Positions 9,453 to 20,220 of a stretch of DNA of 64,000 nt are shown here, one piece after another. The notes beneath the pieces are model-generated. The model did no database searches and was not told where the DNA came from. It saw nothing but the letters and a program-made list of their open reading frames with translations. The position numbers were made by a program, and so were the translations under genes. Source of the stretch: Channallabes apus (Eukaryota; Chordata; Actinopteri; Siluriformes; Clariidae); contig CM060118.1 in the NCBI GenBank assembly GCA_030522415.1, positions 17,562,151 to 17,626,150 on the forward strand, read 5' to 3'. Every line of letters begins with the position of its first letter. Position 1 is the stretch's first letter.

Positions 9453-10560
9453 GCTCTTCAGATTTACGTCCACCGCATCAGCTAGTGGCGTAGGTCAGAG
9501 CAGCTTCTACATGTTTTGGATGAGAGATGCTATTGCCCTCTCCTATGAGGCGCGTGGGCTCACTTCGCCTCTGGGAATCAGGGCTCTTTCAACCCTGGGG
9601 ATTGCCTCATCTATTGCATTAGCAAGAGGTATTCCCCTGCAGCAAGTATATGCTAAGCAGGTAAACCCAGTCCACTGCTGAATTGTTTCAGTGCTGGAGT
9701 TTCCCTCCTCGAGTCTGTGCCCTAGTACTCTCAGGACGCACGTGACTGCATCCTCTCTCAACTATCTTCCGAAAGCTCCATAAACCCAACAGGCACCCTA
9801 TTGCTCTTGAAGCCTTCTGTCCTCCGCGCTTACAGCTTCGGAGCAGGAGAGACTTCACTTGCTGTGTCCAGCTTGTGCTCTTCAGATCTACGTCCACCGC
9901 ATCAGCTAGTGGCGTAGGTCAGAGCAGTTTCTACATGTTCTGGATGAGACATGCTATTGCCCTCTCCTATGAGGCGCGTGGCCTCACTTCGCCTCTAGGA
10001 ATCAGGGCTCTTTCAGCCAAAGGGATTGCCTCATCTATTGCACTAGCAAGAGGTATTCCCCTGCAGCAAGTGTCTGCTAAGCAGGTAAACTCAGTCCACT
10101 GCCGAATTGTTTCAGTGCTGGAGTTTCCGTCCTCGGGTCTATGCCCTAGCACTTTCAGGACGTGCGTAACTGCATCCTCTCTCAACTATCTTCCAAAAGC
10201 TAATTATAAACCCAACAGGAACCCTATTGCTTTTGAAGCCTTCTGTCCTCCGCGCTTACAGCTTCGGAGCAGGAGAAACTTCACTTACTAACCAGTATGT
10301 GCTCTTCAGATTCACGTCCACCGCATCAGCTAGTGGCGTAAGTCAGAGCGCCACTATACTGGGTGAGAGATGCATATTGCCCTCTCCTATGAGGCGCGTG
10401 GGTTCGCTTCGCCTCTGGGAAGCAGGGCTCACCCAACCAGGGTGATCGTCCCAGTCTCACCAGCAGGAGGTATCCCCTGCAGTAATTGTGTGGCGCGAAG
10501 GGTTGGTTCCTCCCCGCACACATTTCTTACATTTATAAATCTGGATGTTCATGCTACTCC
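9453..10560 (+). pseudogene. DIRS tyrosine recombinase region, tandemly triplicated and degenerate
   Basis: Three direct copies start at 9453, 9877 and 10,301, each opening with gctcttcagat. The period is 424 bp twice; the third copy is partial but runs on into the normal C-terminal end. Each copy fuses a piece of the recombinase catalytic domain (IALSYEARGLTSPLGIRA) to its N-terminal part (KQVN-VHCRIVSVLEF). The catalytic HSTRG block is LSTLG in the first copy, LSAKG in the second and HPTRV in the third. The tyrosine block FYSLDV reads FINLDV. The recombinase would close the DIRS circle into the genome; none of these copies could do so. Confidence 0.83.
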
Positions 10561-10680
10561 TTGCTCACTGCCCTCGAGTTAGCTGCCCAGGCATAGCTCT
10601 GAGACCATCTTGGCTTTGTGCGCACACGCTACACAACCTTGGGGCCCAGACACCTGTAGTGCAGCTGCGTTGGTATTCTC

Positions 10681-10785
10681 GTTCCCATAGCGTTTTCACG
10701 CAGCATCGAGTGTAGCCTTGAAAGGGAACGTCTCGGGTTACATTTCTGTAACCCTGTTCCCTGAAAGGCGGGAACGAGATGCTGC
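10681..10785 (+). repeat. DIRS internal complementary region
   Basis: Complement of the left tip (10,681-10,729) joined directly to the complement of the right tip (10,730-10,785). It is the template that lets DIRS RNA complete its ends and circularise. Confidence 0.92.
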
Positions 10786-10833
10786 ATCGCAATGCCGCAC
10801 TACCACGTGACCGGACGGCTGTTCAGACAAATT

Positions 10834-11589
10834 AATCTGAGGTTGTTGCCGGCTCACCTGTTTTTATAACCTCCACCTACATCTAATCAGATGATGTCGA
10901 GGTTATATATAGCCTGTCATGTCTTCTCCTAGTGCAAACATATACACACAGGAACGCAGGTGCAGGAAATAAGGTTGGTTTATTTAAAGTCCTGTTTTTG
11001 ACTTGAACAACTTATAATCTCTCTTCAAACATAAATTTTAACTTGAATGTCGCCTCTCCAGGGGCGGTCTGCAGGCGGAAACTCAAAAGAACACAAAGTA
11101 AAACGCACAGTGTAGATACTTGTAAGTACTGTGACTGGACTCGAACCGGGATCTGTCCGAACGCGTGAAGCGTCTCCCTTCCGCTGCCTCGCCTGCAGAT
11201 ACCGCCTTAAACCTGAGAGGAAAAGAGAGTAAACACATATGGTTAACGGTAGGGGTGTGCACAACGGTGACCAGACATTGTGGTATGGGTTCGGCTGGGT
11301 TAAATAGTGAGACACACAAGGTAGACACAGGTGGTTTCTCTTTGGTGTTAATGAGAGACAATGACATACGTAGACACACTAGGGGGAGACAAAGCTACGG
11401 CTCAGTAATCCGGTGAACCTGATCTCCGGGGCTGGGGCAGATCGGATGTTACATAGCCAAAAACTTTGGCGTGTTTTCACAGCATGCTTCAACGACCGGC
11501 AACGCGACATACTGGTTCCCATAGCGTTTTCACGCAGCATCTCGTTCCCGCCTTTCAGGGAACAGGGTTACAGAAATGTAACCCGAGAC
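10834..11589 (+). repeat. DIRS right inverted terminal repeat, split by a solo LTR
   Basis: Complement of 7035-7231 in two parts, 10,834-10,914 and 11,459-11,530, followed by the right-specific tip to 11,589. The gap is exactly the solo LTR plus its duplicated TAGCC. Confidence 0.88.
10915..11453 (-). mobile_element. Solo LTR of an unassigned LTR retrotransposon
   Basis: 539 bp with TG...CA ends (TGTCATGTC at the left, GATGTTACA at the right), flanked by TAGCC at 10,910-10,914 and 11,454-11,458. Minus-strand sense is suggested by the TGTAACATCC start and an AATAAA-type signal (complement near 10,979). Its sequence does not resemble the Gypsy LTRs in this window. Confidence 0.88.
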
Positions 11590-13460
11590 GATTTCATCTC
11601 AGACCTGGTCGTTTCTGTAGACAAAGCGTTAATTGCCGGAGATTTTAACATTCATTTTGAGAATCCAGAAGACCCTCTGAGAACAGCATTTATGTCCATA
11701 CTGGACTCTGTAGGCTTAAATCAGTGTAGTAGGACCCACTCATAAAGCAGGTCACACTTTAGACTTAATAATATTTTTCGGATTAAGTATAAGAAATGTA
11801 TTCACAATTCCACTGTCTGAAATGATCTCAGATCACTATCTTGTCTCCATTCAAGTGTGTCACAGTGATAATGTACACACAGCACCACGCTACCGTATTA
11901 AACGTACTTTCACATCAACTACCACACAGAGTTTTATCAGTAATCTCCCAGAGTTACCAACTTCGATTAGGTCACCGTCTGACCCCACAGAACTCGATCA
12001 GGCGACTGAATATTTAGAGTCGACATTTCGTTGTACCTTAGATAATGTAGCTCCAGCTAAAAGAAAAATTATTAAAGACAAGAAACTCGCTCCCTGGTAT
12101 AACGATCACACGCGCACTTTAAAACAGACCGCTCGGAAATTAGAGCGTAAATGGCGTCAAACTAAATTGTTAGTATTTCAAATAGCATGGAAAGAGAGCA
12201 TCCTGAACTATAGGAAAGCTCTTAGTGTAGCTAGATCAACGTATCTCTCCACTCTTATAGAAGAAAATTAAAATAATCCTAGATTTTTATTTAATACCGT
12301 AGCCAAATTAACCAGAAATAAGACCAATACAGAAATCTCCACAACAATATCATGCAATAGCGAGGACTTCATGAACTTTTTTAATAATAAAATTGTAAAT
12401 ATCAGGCATAAAATTGAGGCTTTGAAACCGAACAATGTAATTGATACAGATGTTAACCTAGCCATGTCAGATTCAAACCTAGAATACTTTACTCCCCTTG
12501 AAGAGAATGAACTAATTTCACTCATCTCTTCTGCAAGTTCATCAACCTGTATATTAGATCCTATACCGACACGTTTTCTTAAACAGATAGTACCAGTAAT
12601 AACAGAACCGCTGTTGAGAATAATTAATTCCTCACTCAGCATTGGTTATGTTCCAAAATCTTTTAAATTAGCAGTTATCAAACCAATAATTAAGAAACCT
12701 GACCTCGACCCCTGTCAGCTGTCCAATTACAGGCCAATATCAAACCTCCCCTATATCTCTAAGATTCTGGAAAAGATAGGAGCAGCTATGCTCATATCTA
12801 CATAGAAATGGCATACATGAACTGTATCAGTCAGGATTTAGGCCTCATCACAGCACAGAAACAGCACTCGTTAAAGTAGTAAATGACCTCCTATTGGCCT
12901 CTGATCAGGGTTGTGTAACTATGCTTGTATTACTCGACCTCAGTGCAGCTTTTGACACCATTGATCATGCTATTCTTCTTTACAGATTAGAAAATGTAGT
13001 AGGAATTAAGGGTACAGCCCTCTCCTGGCTCAGATCCTATTTGACCGATCGTTATCAGTATGTAGACTTAAATGGTGATTATTCTGCATGTTCTCTAGTG
13101 GAGTTTGGCTTTTTTCCCTTTACATGCTTCCTCTGGGCAACATAATCCGTAAGCATGGTATTAGTTTTCATTGTTATCCTGACGACACACAGCTATACGT
13201 CTCAACAAAACCTGATGAGAAAAACGAGCTTACTAAAGTTGAGCAATGTGTGCAGGACATAAGAAATTGGATGCTAATTAACTTCCTTCTGCTTAATCCG
13301 GATAAGACAGAAGTTCTAGTCATAGGACCGCATACAGCTAAGAGTAAAATCTTAGATCACATCGTAACTTTAGATGGCCTTTCTGTTCCATCAAGTGCAA
13401 CAGTAAAAGACCTCGGTGTGATTATACGTAGATTCCAGCCTTTCATTTGAAGCTCATGTA
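11590..13460 (+). pseudogene. LINE ORF2, rest of endonuclease and reverse transcriptase
   Basis: The endonuclease resumes with IAGDFNIHFENPEDPL, and MISDHYLVSIQ carries the SDH motif. The linker and RT follow: SNYRPISNLPYISKILEKI, LDLSAAFDTIDHAIL and then HCYPDDTQLYVST. The family motif is YADD, so Ala is Pro here. The block VPQGSVLGPLLF is deleted between about 13,107 and 13,110. Frameshifts occur near 11,735 and 12,778, and a stop replaces a codon at 12,269. In active relatives this enzyme copies element RNA at the nicked target. Here several independent lesions make it inactive. Confidence 0.88.
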
Positions 13461-13660
13461 TCAGCTCATGGGCCAGGGGTAGCTCAGTGGTTAAGGCATT
13501 GGACTACGGTTCGGAAGGTCCCAGGTTCCAACCCCACAACCACCAAGTTGCCACTGTTGGGCCCTTGAGCAAGGCCCTTAACCCTCAACTGCTCAGATGT
13601 ATAATGAGATGAAAATGTAAGTCGCTCTGGATAAGAGCGTCTGCCAAATGCCTAAATGTA
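13461..13660 (+). mobile_element. tRNA-derived SINE (V-SINE-like) in the LINE
   Basis: It begins with a tRNA-like head, A-box TAGCTCAGTGG and B-box-like GGTTCCAACCC. Then come the gcccttgagcaaggccctta and gtcgctctggataagagcgt blocks typical of fish SINEs of this type. The LINE sequence is continuous from gctcatgta to gataatatc in the copy at 42,010, which shows this is an insertion. An ATGTA pair at its ends could be the duplication. Confidence 0.86.
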
Positions 13661-13948
13661 GATAATATCACCAGGATAGCATTCTTTCACCTCAGAAATA
13701 TTGCCAAGATAAGAAATATATTGTCGGTTAACGATGCAGAAAAACTAGTTCATGCTTTTATCACTTCTAGATTGGACTATTGTAATGCTTTACTATCTGG
13801 TTGTTCAGTTAGGTGCATAAACAAGCTTCAGCTAGTCCAGAATGCAGCAGCGAGAGTCCTCACTAGAACCAAAAGATATGAGCACATCACGCCTATCCTA
13901 TCTTCACTACATTGGCTCCCTGTGAAATTTCGCATTGATATTTAAATA
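13661..13948 (+). pseudogene. LINE ORF2 C-terminal part
   Basis: The translation shows [40 protein letters not shown] and [18 protein letters not shown], the usual end of L2-type ORF2 after the RT. The frame stops at 13,943 by a TAA where the other copies read on ([11 protein letters not shown]). It matches 42,040-42,430 and the complement of 50,500-50,880 closely. Confidence 0.86.
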
Positions 13949-15239
13949 CTACTCTTGACATATAAAGCATTAAATGGTCTCGCGCCGCAGTATCTGAGCG
14001 AACTGCTAGTGTCTTACGATCCGCCACGCCTACTTCGGTCAAAGGATGCAGGCTGCTTGTCAGTACCACGTATTATGAAAACTACAGCTGGGGGCAGAGC
14101 TTTTTCTTACAAAGCCCCAAAATTATAGAATAGTCTTCCAAATAGTGTTCGGGACTCAGACACAGTCTCAGTGTTTAAGTCTAGGCTCAAAACCTATTTA
14201 TTTAGCCAAGCATTTTTATAAATAGATTTCCCATACGGTAAAGGAGCAGATCTGGGGGACTCATGGATGTAGAGTATTATGGTGAACTGGTATGTTTAAA
14301 TGCTGTCTTCCTCAGTCTCATTTGATCACTCAGGTTTGTTGACGGTGAGGTGATTGTTTGCTTTACATCTCAGGGAGCCCTCATGTTTGTGTTTCCTTCT
14401 GGCTCTCCCTTTTAAGTTATGCTGTCATAGTTAGTCCTGCCGGAGTCCCTGCTTGCACTCTACAGTAAATATACATTCACATTAGACATTGTGACTGTGA
14501 CCATACCTAATTGCAATCTCTCCTCCTCTTCTCTTCCTCCCCCTCTTTCTCTTTCCTCTCTCCCCCTGTCTCCCCCTTTCACTCTTTCTCTCTCTCTCTC
14601 TGTGGCTCACATGTGGTTCCTGAGCTGCCAGTGATCAAGACTCCCTCTGCCCTCCGGACCTGTCTGATCCATCCTGGTGCCCGGTTTCTGGTTGGAGGTC
14701 TCGTCGCATGGATGCCCCGTGTGTCTCTTTAGGATGCGTCTGGTATCTGGGGATGATTCTATCTACTTAGAAGATGTTTCTGGCCTCGACTGGTGTTGTC
14801 AGCTGTTTCTCTGAGGACTTGACAATTCGATAGTTCAGGACTGGAACTTTCTACAAGTCTATCTGAGTCTCCAATAACTACTGGACTCCATTTTACATCA
14901 ACTATTATAACATATATTAATATCAACTATTATAGCTGAACCTAACACTTAACACTGTATAAATGCAGATCATTTCCTGCTATCTGTTTCACCCAGATGA
15001 GGATGGGTTCCCTGTCGAGTCTGGTTCCTCTCAAGGTTTCTTCCTATTACCATCTCAGGGAGTTTTTCCTTGCCACTGTCGCCCTCGGGCTTGCTCACCA
15101 GGGACTATCTGAATATTTTGATTCATACACATTCACATTCCACACAAACTTAAATAGTTCTTTTGATTGTGTAAAGCTGTTTTGAGACAATGTCAATTGT
15201 TAAAAGCGCTATACAAATAAAACTGAATTGAACTGAATT
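13949..15239 (+). repeat. LINE ORF2 end and 3' untranslated region
   Basis: The last ORF2 codons in another frame, then non-coding sequence with a pyrimidine tract (14,517-14,602). The terminal block ends cgctatacaaataaaactg plus a (TTGAA)-like tail. The same region is present at 42,430-43,130 (truncated) and, in the opposite sense, at 49,335-50,400. Confidence 0.85.
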
Positions 15240-15481
15240 TTGTTGACCTGCAAATAGCTAACATATTTCCTATCATCTGTCTGACTCTTTGACTTACATG
15301 TTAATGACTGGTTCTTTTGATGTATGGGATGTACGTGACACAGGGCACCTGTCCAAAAGCTTAAATATGCTCTCTTTGCTGATAATAAACAGAGATCTTC
15401 AGACACATGCGTGCACCTGCACATGTCATCTCTTCTGGTTCGGTCTCAACCGATAAGTTTATCGAGGTTCGGCAGACACAA
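15240..15481 (+). repeat. Possible solo LTR
   Basis: Starts TGTTGACCTG and ends ACACAACA, with an AATAAA signal at 15,386 and a TTAAATATG box upstream. No matching target duplication is visible next to the LINE tail, so the call is weak. Confidence 0.3.
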
Positions 15482-15805
15482 CAAGCAATAGTTCTTCTTT
15501 TTTTAATGCATCTTATAACTTAACAATTCACACACACTTCTTCTTAAACCTAACCGATTGTGAAAACAGACTCTCTTAGTCTTTCCACCTTTTTGTTTAG
15601 CTGAGGGAACACACAGTCTCTATATGTTGAAACCTGAATGGCAACTTCATGCAGCTAGCAGAAAATCAGGTTAGCCTGTTTGTCTTGTCCCTAGCCTGGG
15701 ATCTGGATTGTCACTAATTAACTAGGAATGATATTAAGTACTTTATAAGGTCCTACCATTCAGCTGCATGGTAAGGTTTTTTACCAAACTTTAACCTCAA
15801 ATTTA
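15482..15805. other. Unassigned DNA
   Basis: No gene or repeat recognised. Confidence 0.4.
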
Positions 15806-16097
15806 AATTTTATTTGTCACATAGAGTACACAGTCATACACAGTACGATACAGTAGGCAGTGAAATGCTTATACGACCGCCAGTGACCTTAAAAAATAAA
15901 AGCTTATACATAAGAAATAAATATTAATAAAAAGAAATATGATAGAAAATTTTATTAACTAGTAAAATATACTGTACAAATAAGGACATAATAACAATAT
16001 AGCGAAATATAGAAGAAAAAATAGAAATTTGTAAAAATATTGAAAAATTTAGAAATGACTGGGGGTGTGCAAATATGCATAAAAAGTGACTTATTAA
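15806..16097 (-). mobile_element. 3' part of a minus-strand LINE, left of the piggyBac-like nest
   Basis: A tttatttgtcacatag block and a gcagtgaaatgctta block are typical of the 3' end of a common fish LINE. The sequence appears to continue at 23,584 across the TTAA insertion. Confidence 0.5.
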
Positions 16098-16439
16098 CAC
16101 TAGAAGCGCCGAGCTTCTTTTTGACCGCAATGGGTGAAAAAAAGATACTTCACACTCGTTCAAATTCCCGGACCCTCCTTTCATGACTTTTCCTAGACCT
16201 GTGAGCTTAATCACCCTGCATGCTTACATTTTCAAAATCGCACCAGTAAAAGCCAGTATAAAGCTACTTTGCTCTTATTAACGTGAAATTCCTGACAGCT
16301 GCGCGGCGGCATGACGTTTCCTGCCTTTTCCAACCTGCAATTCTCATTTCTCTCAGCAGATGGCACAAGGGATCGCGCATACTATCCATGCGTCATTCAG
16401 TGTGTATATGTAACTATTTTAGGTTTCATTCTATATATG

Positions 16440-16443
<4 letters not shown>

Positions 16444-16502
<59 letters not shown>
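16444..16502. repeat. (TA)n microsatellite
   Basis: TA repeat inside the left arm of the piggyBac-like element. The stretch after it to 16,901 holds C and A homopolymers (16,741-16,755) and no gene. Confidence 0.95.
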
Positions 16503-16505
<3 letters not shown>

Positions 16506-16901
16506 GCCAATTCGCCATTCATTCCCGCATTGATAATCAGCGATATTTTATAAGGAGATTTAGGGATTTGCTCTACTTAATTTTATAGCGTTTTGAGAAA
16601 ATCCCCCCCACCCCCCAAACAAAATATTTAAAAAAATCGCACTCTCTATTGTGAATATGTGAGGTATGTATGTATACCCAAGATAATTGTGTAAGTAGAA
16701 AAAAAAACCCCGCAAAAATGCATTTAGAAACAGTTGTGCTCCCCCCCCCCCCCCCAGTGGTTTGGCCCACTGCCTGCTTTCCCAGTTCAAGTCAGGTGTG
16801 TGGCTGTGGCTCAATTAATGTTGAACTCCAGTACGTAGGGTATTTTATTCACTTTAAGTAAAGCGATTCTCTTTAATGTAGTTGATGCAGACTCATTCAT
16901 A

Positions 16902-18482
16902 CAAACCGGATTCCAAAAAAGTTGGGACACTAAACAAATTGTCAATAAAAACTGAATGCAATGATGTGGAGATGGCAAATGTCAATATTTTATTCAGAAT
17001 TGAACATAGATGACAGATCAAAAGTTTAATCCGAGAAAATGTATCATTTTAAAGGAAAAATATGTTGATTCCAAATTTCACGGTGTCAACAAATCCCCAA
17101 AAAGTTGGGACAAATAGCAATAAGAGGCTGGAAAAAGTAAATTTGAGCATAACGAAGAGCTGGAAGACCAATTAACAGTAATTAGGTTAATTGGCAACAT
17201 GATTGGGTGTAAAAAGAGCTTCTCAGAGTGGCAGTGTCTCTCAGAAGCCAAGATGGGTAGAGGATCACCAATTCCCACAATGTTGCGCAGAAAGATATTA
17301 GAGCAATATCAGAAAGGTGTTACCCAGCGAAAAATTGCAAAGACTTTGCAGTTATCATCATCAACTGTGCATAATATCATCCGAAGATTCAGAGAATCTG
17401 GAACAATCTCTGTGCGTAAGGGTCAAGGGCGTAAAACCATACTGGATGCCCGTGATCTCCGGGCCCTTAAACGACACTGCACCACAAACAGGAATGCTAC
17501 TGTAAAGGAAATCACAGAATGGGCTCAGGAATACTTCCAGAAACCAACGTCAGTGAACACAATCCACCGTGCCATCCGCCGTTGCCAGCTGAAACTCTAC
17601 AGTGCAAAGAAGAAGCCATTTCTAAGCAAGATCCACAAGCACAGGCGTTTTCATTGGGCCAGGGATCATTTAAAATGGTGTGTGGCAAAATGGAAGACTG
17701 TTCTGTGGTCAGACGAGTCACGATTCGAAGTTCTTGTTGGAAATGTGGGACGCCATGTCATCCGGACCAAAGAGGACAACGACAACCCAAGTTGTTATCA
17801 GCGCTCAGTTCAGAAGCCTGCATCTCTGATGGTATGGGGTTGCATGAGTGCGTGTGGCATGGGCAGCTTGCATGTCTGGAAAGGCACCATCAATGCAGAA
17901 AAATATATTCAGGTTCTAGAACAACATCTATTCATCTCTTTCAGGGAAGACCCTGCATTTTTCAACAAGATAATGCCAGACCACATTTTGCATCAATCAC
18001 AACATCATGGCTGCGTAGGAGAAGGATCCGGGTACTGAAATGGCCAGTCTGCAGTCCAGATCTTTCCCCTATAGAGAACATTTGGCGCATCATAAAGAGG
18101 AAGGTGCGACAAAGAAGGCCCAAGACGATTGAACAGTTAGAGGCCTGTATTAGACAAGAATGGGAGAGCATTCCTATTTCTAAACTTGAGAAACTGGTCT
18201 CCTCGGTCACCAGGCGTCTGTTGAGTGTTGTAAGAGGAAGGGGAGATGCCACACAGTGGTGAAAATGGCCTTGTCCCAACTTTTTTGGGATTTGTTGACA
18301 CCATGACATTTTGATTCACCATATTTTTCCCTTAAAATGATAAATTTTCTCAGTTTAAACTATTGTTCCGTGATTTATGTTCTATTCTGAAGAAAATATT
18401 GACATTTGCCATCTCCACATCATTGCATTCAGTTTTTATTCACAATTTGTTTAGTGTCCCAACTTTTTTGGAATCCGGTTTG
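16902..18482 (+). mobile_element. Tc1-like transposon with IR/DR arms
   Basis: 1,581 bp flanked by TA (16,900-16,901 and 18,483-18,484). Arms of about 200 bp are inverted copies, and each carries an outer and an inner ccaaaaa-gttgggac motif, the IR/DR layout known from Sleeping Beauty-type elements. One transposase gene, frameshifted, lies between the arms. Confidence 0.93.
17253..18262 (+). pseudogene. Tc1 transposase, one frameshift
   Basis: The frame starts at an internal ATG (MGRGSPIPTMLRRKILEQYQ) with the paired-like helix-turn-helix region (RKIAKTLQLSSSTVHNIIRR) and an RKGQGRK linker. The first catalytic Asp lies in VLWSDESRFEV. The second (IFQQDNARPHFAS) and the final Glu (SPDLSPIENIWR) are in another frame, so a frameshift or small deletion lies near 17,935-17,950. 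Joined over that break, the length is close to the usual 340 residues and ends GRGDATQW. The enzyme would cut and paste the element at TA sites. Apart from the break the sequence looks well kept, pointing to modest age. Confidence 0.9.
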
Positions 18483-18484
18483 TA

Positions 18485-20220
18485 AATTATTTGCACAAAA
18501 ATGCTGATTACGGAATTTTCCATGTATCTGCTATATTAGCGATTAAATTATTACTTATCTAGTTAACGTTAGCTTGTTTACAATAGCTTGTTGCATAGTG
18601 CACTGCAACTAACACGACAAACGCCGTTTCCCATGCAGTGTTTTATTTGTGACAACTTGGCATAATGTTAACTTACTGTAACATTAACGGCCACAATTAA
18701 CATATTGTTTAGCTGTGCATTTACTAAATTAGCACTGTGCTACGTCCGAACTGACACCAGTGTATTGTTTTGTATAATCAATATCCATTCTGTTCTAAGT
18801 GTCTTAATTAATTTTAAATAACATTTTTAACTTTTTTTAATTCCTTGTTTTTATTGTTGTGATTATTTTTTATGATAGTTTTACTTTCTTTATGTAAAGC
18901 AATTTGAATTGCCATTGTGTATGAAATGTGCTACAGTATAAATAAACTTGCCTTGCAGTGTCATAGATAAAATGACAGAGAAAAGAAAAATTAACATAAG
19001 ATAATTTTTCAGTGCAACTAAACGCCAAGTAAGTATATATATATATAATTGGGATATTACCTGATTGTTAATCAAAGACTGGATTGTTATTTAAATTATT
19101 AAAATGGTGTTTTTTAACCACTCGATTAGAACTAAACCAAAGATATCGGTAACTACACTGAGTGTAACATCTGCATACTGACACTAAACAGCTGAACAAC
19201 TTCACTTTTCCGTTTACCTCTGAGAAAAAATAGCTGTATTTTGTTTGTTTGTTTTATCTTATATCCAGCTAAGATAAATATGTCGTTGATTGACAAAATC
19301 TGGATTAAGGATATTTTATTTAGTTTTATTTATTTATGTTTCACTGTTTATGACATAGTGACACTAAACAGCTGTGTAAATGCGGTCATATTATTTCACT
19401 AGTTTTGACGCGTAGCTTTGTCTTAAAGTTTCACTCACACGACAGAAGTCCAATCTCTTTGTCTCTTGTAGTTTATTTTGTCAGCATCAAAGAATCAACA
19501 CTTCATACAGTCGTCTTGAGTAAATCCACTGTGATTACAGACACCAGTTGCTGCATCTTGCAAATCTCTGACTTTTACAACAACCTGTTTGCTGTATCTT
19601 ACAAATTACAGTCTTAGCTTACGTATATAACAACACTCTTGCTGTATATATCTACTTACGGGAGCTTACGGTTACAACAACCTAGTTGCTGTATCTTACA
19701 TTCTTAGCTTACCGGGAGCTCACAAGCTTACGGTCAAAAGCTTGTGTTTCCGTAGCCTTCCGCATCTAAACTGAACTCTCTATCATATGACAGTCACACA
19801 AATGCATGTAATAGTGGAATGACATCACAGACCAACTTACGATTGTCAAAATGGATGCATAACTTAGAAATTTAAAGCTTATGGCTTATGTAACAAACTT
19901 AATGCTTAATGCTTTACTAATGAATAGAACAAGGTAGAATAAATGAAATAACAACAAATAAAATAAAATAAACACAACAACAAATTCATAACAAGTACGA
20001 TATCGCTCTTACGAGCTGAACAACTTCACTTTTTTGAGAATAGTTTTTCAATGTTTTTGAGAATTAGAACATCCAGGTTATTTTTTTATTATTATTATTA
20101 TTATTAAACTAATTATCACAAAATAAGTAACCCAACACCATTGATTCAGCTGAAACTAATCCTATACATCTAACAGAAACTGTAGATGCAGATTCCAAAT
20201 GTATAAATATGCATGCTATA
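18485..20220. other. Unassigned interior of the piggyBac-like nest, with short repeats
   Basis: No gene. It has a 40-bp block (19,203-19,242) whose inverted copy lies at 22,327-22,365. A 20-bp agctgaacaacttcactttt block occurs at about 19,190 and 20,014. A loose tandem repeat of gctgtatctta/cttagcttac units covers 19,570-19,730. Confidence 0.5.

Larger units (their letters stand above)
7035..11589 (+). mobile_element. DIRS-type tyrosine-recombinase retroelement
   Basis: A 4,555-bp insertion in the LINE endonuclease with no target duplication. It has inverted terminal regions, an internal complementary region and remnants of RT, RNase H and tyrosine recombinase. The 49 bp at its left tip match the complement of 10,681-10,729 (one mismatch). 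The 56 bp at its right tip match the complement of 10,730-10,785 exactly. The two tips are therefore joined inside the internal complementary region, the diagnostic DIRS layout, and this fixes both boundaries. All reading frames are broken. A solo LTR sits in the right terminal repeat. Confidence 0.93.
5400..15239 (+). mobile_element. L2/CR1-superclade LINE with DIRS and SINE insertions
   Basis: It contains ORF1 (5531-6436), an ORF2 in pieces (6525-7034, 11,590-13,460, 13,661-13,948), a long 3' untranslated region and a tail ending ctgaattgaactgaattt. A DIRS element (7035-11,589) splits the endonuclease and a SINE (13,461-13,660) splits the RT region. Uninterrupted sequence at both junctions can be checked against the minus-strand copy at 49.3-52.8 kb and the copy at 41.8-43.1 kb. 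The 5' boundary is approximate. Confidence 0.88.

Noticed and set aside
9453..10560. Regular tandem repeats considered as a satellite or CRISPR-like array
   Set aside because: The units are long, few, and encode tyrosine-recombinase segments of the enclosing DIRS. The organism is eukaryotic.
13471..13550. tRNA-like sequence with A and B boxes
   Set aside because: It is the head of a SINE: the typical SINE body follows and the LINE is interrupted by the whole unit. The anticodon arm and 3' end are not those of a working tRNA.
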